Of a DNA stretch of 64,000 nucleotides, positions 35,602-43,756 are shown piece after piece. This DNA is from Paraglaciecola sp. MB-3u-78 (GTDB lineage Bacteria; Pseudomonadota; Gammaproteobacteria; Enterobacterales; Alteromonadaceae): contig NZ_PJCF01000004.1 in the NCBI RefSeq assembly GCF_002835935.1, positions 248,001 through 312,000 of the forward strand. Reading direction: 5' to 3'. Each line of letters begins with the position of its first letter. Positions within the stretch are counted from its first letter, which is position 1. The position numbers and the translations under genes were made by a program. The notes beneath the pieces were generated by a model, which had not been told where the DNA came from, ran no database searches, and worked only from the letters and a program-made list of their open reading frames with translations.

Positions 35602-37248
35602 TTAGCGTAGTGCTTTTTTATCAATCTTACCTACTGGTGTCAGAGGTATGGCATCGATAAAGTGAATATGTTTTGGTGCTTTAAAGGCAGCCATAGATTC
35701 ACGGCAAAATGTTAAAATTTTATCTTTTATTGCGTTTTGATCGGCATCTATATAACGGGCAGATAACTCAACATACAAATTGACTATATCGTTACCTGGA
35801 CGGGCTTTATCTTCGGTACCTATTATCGCACAAGCTGCAATTTCAGGGATAGCGGAAAGCTTATCTTCTACTTCGACTGAGAACACTTTGAAACCGCCCA
35901 CAATCAGCATGTCTTTGGCGCGATCACAAAGGAAAATATAACCATCTTCGTCCATGTATCCTACATCGCCAGAAAACATCCAGCGCTCGCCGTCAATCTC
36001 TCGCAGAGCTTTGGCCGATTCGTTAGGTAAATTCAAATATCCTTTCATTACTTGGGGCCCGGAACAAATAATCTCTCCCGGTTCGCCGTAGGGCATGTCT
36101 TGATTACCTGTCTCAACGTCGCGAATACGTACCTTTGCATTTGGAACAGGAAAGCCAATTGACCCAAGTTTATAACGCTTCGGTGGATTGGCAGTGTAGC
36201 AAGGTGCTGTTTCGGTCATGCCAAACGCATCAGATATCTTATTTTCGCCAATAATAGCTGCAAGCGCGTCGTAACTTCCGCGAGTGAGAGGGGCGGCTCC
36301 TGATACCGCCACTCTTAGTTTGGAAAAATCGAGGGATGAAAATGCAGGATTAGCAACCATCATGTCATATAATGCAGGGACTCCAACGATAACGTTTGCA
36401 GGGTGCTTTTGAAGTTGCTCACAAATAAAATCTGTATCCCGTGGATTGGGCACGAGGATCATCTTGCCACCATAAATGGCTGCGGCAATTGCATTGGCTA
36501 GTCCTGCAATATGAAACATTGGAAACGCGCTCAATAGCGTTTCTTGGCTTTCGTTAAAAGGATTCACTGCCATCGATTGCGCTGTGTTATGCATAACATT
36601 ACGCTGCGACAACATCGCGCCTTTAGGTTTGCCTGTGGTACCGCCAGTATATTGGATCATGAAGGTATCGTTCCAATGGACATCAGTTTGATTATATTCA
36701 TCTGATGCCGATTGAGTGAGACTTAAATACCGGAACACTTCACAATTTTTAATTTCTGGAAGTTCAAAGTCTGTTGGGGTTAGTAAATCCGCAGCCCCTG
36801 TTACAATTGTATATTCTAAACAGTCTGGGGTTACAGGCATAGCTGCTAAAGCTAATGCAAGTTCGTTTAGCGTGATAATGACTTTAATGCCTGCATCTTG
36901 AATTTGATATGCCACTTCTGGTGGGGCTAAGAGCGGCGAAATTCCTGAACCGATTGCGCCTATCTTACTGATTGCCGCTAACGTTATTGGATATTGCGGA
37001 ATATTAGGCAGGTGAATGCCAACAACATCTCCTTTATTAACCCCCAATGATATTAAAGCATTGGCTAAGCGATTGGCTTGTTCATTGTATTCTGCATAGC
37101 TAATTCCACGTGCTACATACCACATCGCCATCGCTTCAGGCTGAATACGGGCATGTTCCTCAATAAAGCTACCAAAAGGTCTATCTTCAAACTCTGGGGT
37201 GATAATACCTAAAGATTCGTAGTGAGCTAACCATGGTAAATTCATCAT
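35602..37248 (-). CDS. Acyl-CoA synthetase, AMP-forming
   Basis: A 548-residue ANL-superfamily enzyme that activates a fatty or aromatic acid to its CoA thioester via an acyl-adenylate. Core motifs are complete: the P-loop YTGGTTGKPKGAMLSQ (about 200-215), SDAFGMTETAP, the adenylate-binding WMFSGDVGYMDEDGYI and the C-terminal hinge and lysine TPVGKIDKKAL. Length and order are typical of medium/long-chain FadD-like enzymes. Start is ATG 37248 or the adjacent ATG at 37245; the ribosome site is weak. No beta-oxidation genes are adjacent. Confidence 0.92.
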   Translation of the reverse strand: MMNLPWLAHYESLGIITPEFEDRPFGSFIEEHARIQPEAMAMWYVARGISYAEYNEQANRLANALISLGVNKGDVVGIHLPNIPQYPITLAAISKIGAIGSGISPLLAPPEVAYQIQDAGIKVIITLNELALALAAMPVTPDCLEYTIVTGAADLLTPTDFELPEIKNCEVFRYLSLTQSASDEYNQTDVHWNDTFMIQYTGGTTGKPKGAMLSQRNVMHNTAQSMAVNPFNESQETLLSAFPMFHIAGLANAIAAAIYGGKMILVPNPRDTDFICEQLQKHPANVIVGVPALYDMMVANPAFSSLDFSKLRVAVSGAAPLTRGSYDALAAIIGENKISDAFGMTETAPCYTANPPKRYKLGSIGFPVPNAKVRIRDVETGNQDMPYGEPGEIICSGPQVMKGYLNLPNESAKALREIDGERWMFSGDVGYMDEDGYIFLCDRAKDMLIVGGFKVFSVEVEDKLSAIPEIAACAIIGTEDKARPGNDIVNLYVELSARYIDADQNAIKDKILTFCRESMAAFKAPKHIHFIDAIPLTPVGKIDKKALR

Positions 37249-37514
37249 GCGTTACTTTTCCGTTTAATTATTAATAAAGACAACGCTAAATCACCGGACA
37301 GTCAATATTTGAAAAGTGAAGTTTAAGGTTTCAATAAATGTAAATGTAAATGTAATGTGTCAGGTTATGTACAACGCGTCTAGTGCTTTCATTTCGCCAA
37401 TAAAAGGTTTTCATAACATTTATAAGCAACGCTGAACCAACACGTGCTAAATATGTGCCCTTCGACCCTTATAGAAAAAACCATATTGAACTAAAGACTT
37501 ACCAAGCCACCCAA

Positions 37515-37568
37515 TGTAAATATGCTCAAATGACTCTAAATATTTGATTATGTTACGATGAGGGTCTG
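37515..37568 (+). repeat. Dispersed repeat, copy B
   Basis: About 54 bases with ATGCTCAAATGACTCTAAAT, then ATTTGATTATGTTACGATGA, then GGGTCTG. Over 43 bases it matches copy C at about four positions in five. It lies about 75 bases before the small lipoprotein gene. The rest of the 393-base gap after the ligase gene shows nothing else. Confidence 0.7.
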
Positions 37569-37641
37569 TATGATTTACTTGTTTAGCTAAATCAAAGTCA
37601 GTTTTTGTCTGATTGTTTACTTTGTGTAATTAAGGATTTAT

Positions 37642-37878
37642 ATGCGTAATGTGTTGTTAACCAGTATTTTGGTGTTGGGTTTGAGTGCTTGTGCACAGCC
37701 AAGAGCGGTGGTTGCAAATCCGTCTGTACTTGAAAAAAATGACACTAAAAATGTATTGGGAGAAAAATGTGAAGATGCTAAATATCAACTTGATAAAACG
37801 GTTGAAGAAGGTCAGTTATCTGATTTGAGAGAATTAAAACGCAATATTGAATTGTACTGCGTTTGGCGCAGGAATTAG
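37642..37878 (+). CDS. Small lipoprotein of unknown function
   Basis: A 78-residue protein with a clear lipoprotein signal peptide, MRNVLLTSILVLGLSAC (lipidated Cys17). The short mature part has two more cysteines (Cys43 in EKCEDAKYQL and Cys74 in LYCVWRRN) that could form a disulfide. AAGGATTTAT before the ATG is a ribosome site. I do not recognise a family. It has no operon partner. Confidence 0.65.
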   Translation: MRNVLLTSILVLGLSACAQPRAVVANPSVLEKNDTKNVLGEKCEDAKYQLDKTVEEGQLSDLRELKRNIELYCVWRRN

Positions 37879-38183
37879 TATTTCGAAAAACAAAATGGGG
37901 TATGGTTAAAAAGAGCGTATATATAATGATTTAAATGTGAATAAGTCAGGTGTTAAGACTCTAGGTTATTAACACTGAGAGTATCCGATGCCGAGTATCA
38001 AGTACCGCGCACCGAGAACGTTGTGGTAGAGATAATATCGCGTTTTTTATATGAGCTTATTTTTTGAATTTTAAATGATGCCAGTCAATTTACTTTTCTG
38101 TATGTGCTAAGTAGCTGTGTAATTTGTGGTAAAAAACGTCTATTTTTCTGTTTAATATAGTACCTAGCCATGAACTAACCTAT

Positions 38184-38236
38184 TGTAATTATGCTCAAAT
38201 AATTCTCAGTATTTGATCAAATAACGAAGGGTAGGG
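38184..38236 (+). repeat. Dispersed repeat, copy C
   Basis: TGTAATTATGCTCAAATAAT, then TCTCAGTATTTGATCAAATA, then ACGAAGGGTAGGG. It aligns with copy B without gaps. It ends 12 bases before the stop codon of the Rho-like gene. The remaining part of the 369-base gap (37879-38183) contains nothing I recognise. Confidence 0.65.
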
Positions 38237-38247
38237 ATATTAGATTC

Positions 38248-39207
38248 TTACACTTTTGGCATAAAACAGTTTAATAGCTCTGCATTTGTAGGATATTTTT
38301 CAAGTAACTCAGCCAATTTCCTGGCGCCTTCTAAAGGTTTAAGGTGGGAAAGCGCCCTACGTAAAACGATTACTTTGTCGAGATCTTTGGGGTTTAAAAG
38401 TAGTTCTTCACGGCGCGTACTACTTTTAGCAATATCAAGTGCGGGAAAAATCCTCTGATCTGCAATCTTACGTGATAAAACGATTTCCATGTTCCCAGTG
38501 CCTTTGAATTCCTCAAATATCACCTGATCCATCTGGCTTCCAGTATCAACCAGTATGGTCGCTAAAATAGTGAGGGAGCCACCATTTTCGATTTTTCTAG
38601 CGGAGCCAAACAGTTTTCTTGGTACTTCTAAGGCTCTAGAGTCAAGCCCGCCGGACATTGTGCGACCGCTGCTCTTTCTACTTGCATTATGAACTCGAGA
38701 GAGCCTCGTAAGAGAATCGATGACAATCATAACGTCATGACCTTCTCCAGCTTGCTTGCGAGCGGAGTTAAGCAGTTGATTCGCTACGCGCACATGTTGC
38801 TCATAGCTTGAATCAGTAGATGAGGCATGAACTTCAGCTGGCACACTGCGCTTAAAATCAGTGACTTCTTCTGGGCGTTCATCAATAAGTAAGGCATAAA
38901 GCTTTATTTCGGGATAGGCTTTTCCTACCGACTGACAAATATGCTTTAAAATGGTGGTTTTTCCGCAGCCCGGTGGAGCAACAATTAAACCTCGTTGCCC
39001 CATTCCTATCGGCGTGATCAAATCCATCGCTCGGGTAGTGAATTCTTCAGAGCCTAATTCTAGTTGAATGCATTGAGTTGGGTTGACGGCTACGCCATTT
39101 AAAAAACGTTTTTGCGGGTCACCGTGTGTTAAGTCCTTGACCACTTCATCAACTTGTTTAGGTTCTTCATTTTTTTTTACTTTCAAAGATAATATTTTTC
39201 TTGTCAT
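38248..39207 (-). CDS. Rho-factor paralogue lacking the N-terminal RNA-binding domain
   Basis: A 319-residue protein equivalent to the C-terminal ATPase half of transcription terminator Rho (about 419 residues in E. coli). The N-terminal helical and cold-shock-like primary RNA-binding domain is replaced by about 30 lysine-rich residues. Retained: Walker A APPGCGKTTILK, LLIDERPEEVTDF, Walker B VMIVIDSLTRLSR, the Q-loop region SSGRTMSGGLDSRAL and R-loop/arginine-finger region EEFKGTGNMEIVLSRKIADQ. It should be a hexameric ATPase with secondary RNA contacts intact. Divergence suggests a specialised paralogue, not the housekeeping Rho. Start ATG 39207. Confidence 0.9.
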   Translation of the reverse strand: MTRKILSLKVKKNEEPKQVDEVVKDLTHGDPQKRFLNGVAVNPTQCIQLELGSEEFTTRAMDLITPIGMGQRGLIVAPPGCGKTTILKHICQSVGKAYPEIKLYALLIDERPEEVTDFKRSVPAEVHASSTDSSYEQHVRVANQLLNSARKQAGEGHDVMIVIDSLTRLSRVHNASRKSSGRTMSGGLDSRALEVPRKLFGSARKIENGGSLTILATILVDTGSQMDQVIFEEFKGTGNMEIVLSRKIADQRIFPALDIAKSSTRREELLLNPKDLDKVIVLRRALSHLKPLEGARKLAELLEKYPTNAELLNCFMPKV

Positions 39208-39550
39208 GATATCGCTTTATAACTTTATAGAATTTGGTGTTTTTGACGTGCTTGAGTCAATTATCATAGGTGTCTATTTAATTGTTTTTAACAACAAGTA
39301 ACCTATTAACAGGACTCAAATGGACACTTCTGTGAGGTAAGTTCACTAGTGTACCTTTTTGCGGCGCAGCAACATAAAGCTTTGTTTTGCTTTTTTGAGT
39401 TTGCCTGATGTTGGGTGTTCAGTTTAAAAAAAAATTAACAATACGTCCATTATAAATATTTTCACAGGGCTATATCAATTTGATTCAATTACCTTGGCTG
39501 TAGGTGTGATTTCTAATATGTACCACTTAGTATAGGATCTAAAGCTGTCG
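39208..39550. other. Gap without genes
   Basis: 343 bases. A run CTTTGTTTTGCTTTTTTGAG and a poly-A tract around 39425-39435 are visible but form no clear hairpin. The promoter of the Rho-like gene should lie in the left half. I see no RNA gene or insertion element. Confidence 0.45.
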
Positions 39551-40090
39551 CTAAAATGGATTTTGACTATAACCCTGTGAAGCTAAAATTGCGTGGGCCG
39601 TCATGGCTGATAACGCCATATTAACACCTTCAACCATATCTTGGTTAGCCATCTGATGATAGGCCGCAGATTGGCCACACTGAATTAGCTCAACATTATA
39701 TTTCAATAAGGTTGAAATCAATTCAATATTTGGGTTTTCTTTACCATATTTAGCTAGGTACACTTTGCTATTTAGCATTTCGTTACTGGCACTGCCGTGC
39801 ACCACTATGGCTAAGTGAATATTTTTTGTGGGTATGCCATTGGCTACATGCATATTCAAAAATCGTGCGACGCTGTCAAAACCACGATTAACAGCCCCAT
39901 CTTTGCCAGCTTGACTGACATCAAACACCACTTTAAGCAGGGCATCTTTCTCAAGCTGCATATCTTGTTGCACTGGTGTATGTTTGCCATAGCCAAAAAT
40001 AACCGGACCGTCTGTAAATTCAGCTGCTATGCTTTTGCCCCATGCACTGCTAAGCAGCATGATTAATGTCACTATTGTTAAAAATTTCAT
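39551..40090 (-). CDS. Exported DsrE-family protein
   Basis: A 179-residue DsrE/F-like protein with a signal peptide (MKFLTIVTLIMLLSSAWGKS, cut near AAEF), so it is periplasmic. The DsrE fold elements are visible: LKVVFDVSQ, ARFLNMHVANGIP, HLAIVVHGSASNEML and VELIQCGQSAAYHQM, where the cysteine matches the reactive Cys of the family. Periplasmic DsrE-like proteins are often found with sulfur or thiosulfate genes, but none are near. ATG 40090 follows AGGAG by five bases and is preferred over an in-frame GTG at 40096. Confidence 0.85.
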   Translation of the reverse strand: MKFLTIVTLIMLLSSAWGKSIAAEFTDGPVIFGYGKHTPVQQDMQLEKDALLKVVFDVSQAGKDGAVNRGFDSVARFLNMHVANGIPTKNIHLAIVVHGSASNEMLNSKVYLAKYGKENPNIELISTLLKYNVELIQCGQSAAYHQMANQDMVEGVNMALSAMTAHAILASQGYSQNPF

Positions 40091-40337
40091 TTTCACTCCT
40101 TTTTTTATGTAATATTAAGTCACTGTTCCTGATACTTATTTGGCTAAATCTGCCTCGCGACTGCCATTAAATGGCACATACTAAGGGCTGCAAAAGCACA
40201 GCCTTTAACATAATTATAAAATTGATGACGTAAACTTGAACTAGGCATAGTTGAGGTCTCGAAATGGATATTGTTGCAGTCTATCGTACTTAAGTCCCTT
40301 ATTTCTTTAGAATTATCAATCCACTCATTATCAATCT

Positions 40338-40382
40338 TGTAACATGTCTGTAAATATTTGATTGAATTGTAATGAGAGTCTG
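40338..40382 (+). repeat. Dispersed repeat, copy D
   Basis: TGTAACATGTCTGTAAATAT then TTGATTGAATTGTAATGAGA then GTCTG. It shares the TAAATATTTGATT core and ATGAG-GTCTG end with copy B but lacks about nine bases between them and the TGTAA. The surrounding gap (40091-40476) also shows two small imperfect hairpins near 40160 and 40195. Confidence 0.65.
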
Positions 40383-40476
40383 AGGCATTTTTTTTATCGA
40401 TATTGAAAATTTGGAAATAGGAATAGGTAGCTACCTACAATCCCATACATTTGACTTTTTAACACTAACACTAAAC

Positions 40477-40764
40477 CTAAAGACTGAGGCTTTGTTTTAA
40501 GTTTTCCAAATCAAGGAATGTTGAATCATGGAGGACATCTGCTGTATGTGGCTTATGTATCATACTCATATCCATTGAATGTCTACTTATCGGTAAATCA
40601 TCCTTAATGAAAATAAGATTTAAAAAAAGGGGCACGCCCTGATCTGTCATCACATAAGACCATGTTATGGTATTCATTCGGTTAACTTGCTTTATTTCAT
40701 AATGGTTTGGCAACATATTTCTATATTCCCTAGGGGTGGTATGACTCGAATGGGAAACCAACAT
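40477..40764 (-). CDS. Possible small protein of unknown function
   Basis: A 95-codon reading frame, or 79 codons if the internal ATG after GGGAATATAGAA is the start. The text is protein-like (NTITWSYVMTDQGVPLFLNL) but I recognise no domain. It is divergent from the PrnB-like gene with only 18 bases between the starts, so the promoter of that operon would have to lie within it. This makes it doubtful. Confidence 0.3.
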   Translation of the reverse strand: MLVSHSSHTTPREYRNMLPNHYEIKQVNRMNTITWSYVMTDQGVPLFLNLIFIKDDLPISRHSMDMSMIHKPHTADVLHDSTFLDLENLKQSLSL

Positions 40765-40782
40765 AATAATAATTAGGAAAAC

Positions 40783-41961
40783 ATGAAATTACTGACACCA
40801 AAAACACAAGCCTTTGATAGTTGGATCCGTAGCGATTTTGTGAAGCTTAATGATGAATTGGAAGCCCTGTATTTCCAACAAGAAGACAAGTCCAATGTTG
40901 AGGGTATAGGGGAGGACATCAAACAGAGCTTGGAGAGGGAAGGGCGAGATTTAATCAAAGAATTGTTGGCTGAGGGTAATACCGATCAAGGCTTCGATAG
41001 TGCTTTTGATTTATTAGGTAATGTGGGTCTGTATATGGCCGCCTGTCGTCGCCACGAAATTACTGAGCCTAGTCGAGAGACGACTTCACCGCTAATTGAA
41101 GCATCGGCTTTAGCCATGCATATTGGTGCCTCGATTGGGGTTACACCGCGTTTTGCTACTGCCCATTTAACCACACATAACAGCGCTCAAAATGGTATTT
41201 ATAAGCGCTTCACCAGTTTAGACGATGAAAAGCTTTTTTTGGATTATAATACCCGGGGTATTTTGGCCTATAAAAGGGCTGCAGACGCGCTCTTAAAAAT
41301 TCAACCGCTGGGGATATCTCATCCCATCAGCCATGATTTATTGGTGTCGTGTCAAAAGGCATTGCAAGAAGTGATCGATTCGAATGCTATATTGTTTGAA
41401 CGTTTAGATGCGACACGCTTTTTCTATTGTGTGCGTCCCTACTATAAACCTTACCGTGTTGGCTCTCAGGTGTTTCGCGGCGCCAATGCAGGGGATTTTG
41501 CGGGTATCAATGTTATTGATTTGCTATTAGGTCTGTGTCCGGCAAATGATTCAAATTATTCTCAGCTGTTAGTGGATAAGTTTCTCTATATGATGCCTGA
41601 AGATCAAACCTTATTGCGAGACTGTATGCGCCGGGAAAGTCTTATGAACGATTTTCTCAATGCTAAAAACTGCGCCAATCAAGACTGGTATCAGGACAAC
41701 TTAGGTCAATTCTTAACCGCCTGTCAGTTGCATGGTGAAACCGCCAATCAGCATCATGAGCAACTGGTTAATAAGTATATTACTCAGCCTGCCAGTGACT
41801 TAACTCAAACCCACTTAAATTCTGTGACGGCAAGTGGTCCTCCTCTTGCATCTCTGCTAAGTGGATTAGAAAAACTCAAAGATAAACGCATGGCAAATGA
41901 ACGTAGCGACATTCTGACTCGCTTTAATGATATCAAGACTCTCAAGGCTAGCCTTAGATGA
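40783..41961 (+). CDS. PrnB-like heme dioxygenase-superfamily protein (DUF1864)
   Basis: A 392-residue protein that I assign to the PrnB family (monodechloroaminopyrrolnitrin synthase; DUF1864), a branch of the indoleamine/tryptophan 2,3-dioxygenase heme superfamily. The most telling stretch is VRPYYKPYRVGSQVFRGANA followed by GDFAGINVIDLLLGLC at about 220-255. Also typical are the N-terminal helical bundle and AHLTTHNSAQNG near residue 125-137. An indole- or tryptophan-like substrate is likely. There is no signal peptide. AGGAAAAC precedes ATG 40783. Its stop overlaps the next gene's start (ATGA), so both proteins are made together. No tryptophan halogenase or PrnC/D-like gene is nearby, so pyrrolnitrin itself is not expected. 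Confidence 0.75.
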   Translation: MKLLTPKTQAFDSWIRSDFVKLNDELEALYFQQEDKSNVEGIGEDIKQSLEREGRDLIKELLAEGNTDQGFDSAFDLLGNVGLYMAACRRHEITEPSRETTSPLIEASALAMHIGASIGVTPRFATAHLTTHNSAQNGIYKRFTSLDDEKLFLDYNTRGILAYKRAADALLKIQPLGISHPISHDLLVSCQKALQEVIDSNAILFERLDATRFFYCVRPYYKPYRVGSQVFRGANAGDFAGINVIDLLLGLCPANDSNYSQLLVDKFLYMMPEDQTLLRDCMRRESLMNDFLNAKNCANQDWYQDNLGQFLTACQLHGETANQHHEQLVNKYITQPASDLTQTHLNSVTASGPPLASLLSGLEKLKDKRMANERSDILTRFNDIKTLKASLR

Positions 41962-43094
41962 CATTAGAATTATCGAGCAAGGATTATAAAGCAGATTTTT
42001 GTTTGCCTGAGCAAGGTTGTTATTTGTTGAGTCATTCGGTCGGTCGCCCGCTTAAGAGCGCACCTCAGGCTTTTCAGGATGCTTTTTTTAGCCCTTGGCA
42101 AAATTTGAGTACTGAGCCTTGGCAACAATGGCTTAGCAGTATTGAAACATTTCAGTCTGCTTTAGGGCATTTATTCAACCATGAGCCAGACAATTTTTGT
42201 CCTCAGGCAAATTTATCTAGCGCCTTGTGCAAGCTTCTTATGTCTCACCCTAGGCTAACCAAACCCTCTGCTAAGGTGTTGATGAGTGAACAAGATTTCC
42301 CCAGTATGGGGTTTGCATTACGCCATGCCTTACCTGAATGTGAGATTTTTTTTATTCCAAAAGACTTAGATACTACTTCTGTAGATGTGTGGCAAAGCCA
42401 TTTAAGGGAAGACATAGATTTGGTATTTATCAGCCAAGTGTATTCAAACTCAGGGCAACAGGCGCCAGTAAAATCTATAGTCGATAGTGCGAAACACCAA
42501 GGTATTCTGACCCTTATAGATGTGGCGCAATCGGCGGGTCTCATTCCTTTAGATCTGACCGAAACAGTGCCCGATTTTATGATTGGGTCTTCGGTGAAAT
42601 GGCTATGCTCAGGTCCAGGGGCTGCCTATTTATGGGTGCATCCGAGTCAGATAAAAAATTGCGAGCCAAGAGATGTAGGCTGGTTTTCCCATGACAATCC
42701 CTTTGAGTTTGACATACACAACTTTAACTACCATGAAGGTGCATTACGATTTTGGGGGGGCACGCCCTCAATCGCTTCCTTTATCTTAGCTGCCCACAGT
42801 ATCGATTATGCTAACCAAATAACGCCAGGCTTGGCAAGACAGCATAATCTGCGTCTTTTAGCTCTATTGGATAAAGCGTTTGGGGCACAACTTGTGTCAC
42901 CTAGGGCGGCCAATAAATGCAGTGGTACCGCAATATTACAGTTTGGTGATGGGCAAAACTCTGTTCTCAAAGCCTTAAAAGCCGCACATATAGGAGTCGA
43001 TGTACGGAGCTTAGGGATACGTGTCTCGCCACATATCTATAATGATGAGGATGATATCGAGTATTTGATTGATGTGATAAATAAAGCCTGTTAA
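41958..43094 (+). CDS. Kynureninase-like PLP enzyme (aminotransferase class V fold)
   Basis: A 378-residue PLP-dependent enzyme of fold type I. The cofactor-ring aspartate is in TLIDVAQSAGLIPLDL (Asp about 188) and the Schiff-base lysine in GSSVKWLCSGPGAAYLW (Lys about 214), a pattern closest to kynureninases and their relatives (KYLCGGPG). YSNSGQQAP and the later LRFWGGTPSIASF (kynureninases have GTP.I) also fit. It overlaps the PrnB-like gene by four bases. The pair parallels TDO plus kynureninase, suggesting oxygenation of a tryptophan-like compound followed by side-chain cleavage; this is inference. A selenocysteine-lyase-like role is less likely. Confidence 0.8.
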   Translation: MTLELSSKDYKADFCLPEQGCYLLSHSVGRPLKSAPQAFQDAFFSPWQNLSTEPWQQWLSSIETFQSALGHLFNHEPDNFCPQANLSSALCKLLMSHPRLTKPSAKVLMSEQDFPSMGFALRHALPECEIFFIPKDLDTTSVDVWQSHLREDIDLVFISQVYSNSGQQAPVKSIVDSAKHQGILTLIDVAQSAGLIPLDLTETVPDFMIGSSVKWLCSGPGAAYLWVHPSQIKNCEPRDVGWFSHDNPFEFDIHNFNYHEGALRFWGGTPSIASFILAAHSIDYANQITPGLARQHNLRLLALLDKAFGAQLVSPRAANKCSGTAILQFGDGQNSVLKALKAAHIGVDVRSLGIRVSPHIYNDEDDIEYLIDVINKAC

Positions 43095-43122
43095 TTCGAG
43101 GTGGGCCGCTATTTAATCTGCT

Positions 43123-43641
43123 CTAAGGAAAAAGCTGTACAATGCCACTTTTGCCATCCCAGTCACCTACTATCCAAATTTGTTCAAAGGGATGGGTAGA
43201 GGGAATTGATATACAATGTTGCAGAGCTAATATTTGATCTTTCCCCCAAGCAGGGTGAGCATTACGGATCACTAACCAAACCCGCTTGGTTTTATAGCGC
43301 TTAAAGGATTTATTAAACAGAATTCGGTTTAGAGCCGTTAACAGGCGCCCATGTGGCATAGTGTTTTTTTCCAATGCTTGAAGTTCTTGACGGGTCTGGT
43401 CACTTAGTTCTCGTTTCAATATTTGCATGGCCTCCTGCTCACTGCCATATAGATGAGCGACTTCCAAATCTAATCTGTCTCCCTCAAAACGACAAGACAC
43501 ATCAGGTTTGGCGGGGCGGTTATGCCAAAGGTGGCGTATTGGATTACCTGTATCGTGCTCATACCAGCGCATAAACAGTTTTGCCGCCTGATGCTCTAGC
43601 ACTATCTTTTCATGTTCACTGTTATTCAGTTCAGACGCCAC
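43123..43641 (-). CDS. Protein of unknown function, possible PD-(D/E)xK-like fold
   Basis: A 172-residue soluble protein starting at GTG 43641, supported by GAGGGGGAT just upstream. The motif KPDVSCRFEGDRLDLEVAHL (about 44-63) has the spacing P-D...x-E-x-A seen in some nuclease-superfamily proteins, though the usual lysine is not there. The C-terminus WLVIRNAHPAWGKDQ and IWIVGDWDGKSGIVQLFP are distinctive. I do not recognise a named family. It converges on the kynureninase-like gene with a 28-base gap and stands alone. Confidence 0.6.
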   Translation of the reverse strand: MASELNNSEHEKIVLEHQAAKLFMRWYEHDTGNPIRHLWHNRPAKPDVSCRFEGDRLDLEVAHLYGSEQEAMQILKRELSDQTRQELQALEKNTMPHGRLLTALNRILFNKSFKRYKTKRVWLVIRNAHPAWGKDQILALQHCISIPSTHPFEQIWIVGDWDGKSGIVQLFP

Positions 43642-43756
43642 AGGATCCCCCTCATTTTTTCTTGTAGGTTTATATCAGCCATCTTGATGGTCCACAGCAA
43701 TTTTTATGATTATAATGCATAAAGATATAATTTTATTATTGCGGTAATCTAACCTT

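Noticed and set aside
39330-39420. Imperfect GGACACT/AGTGTACC inverted repeat as an IS end
   Set aside because: Too short and mismatched, with no transposase sequence next to it.
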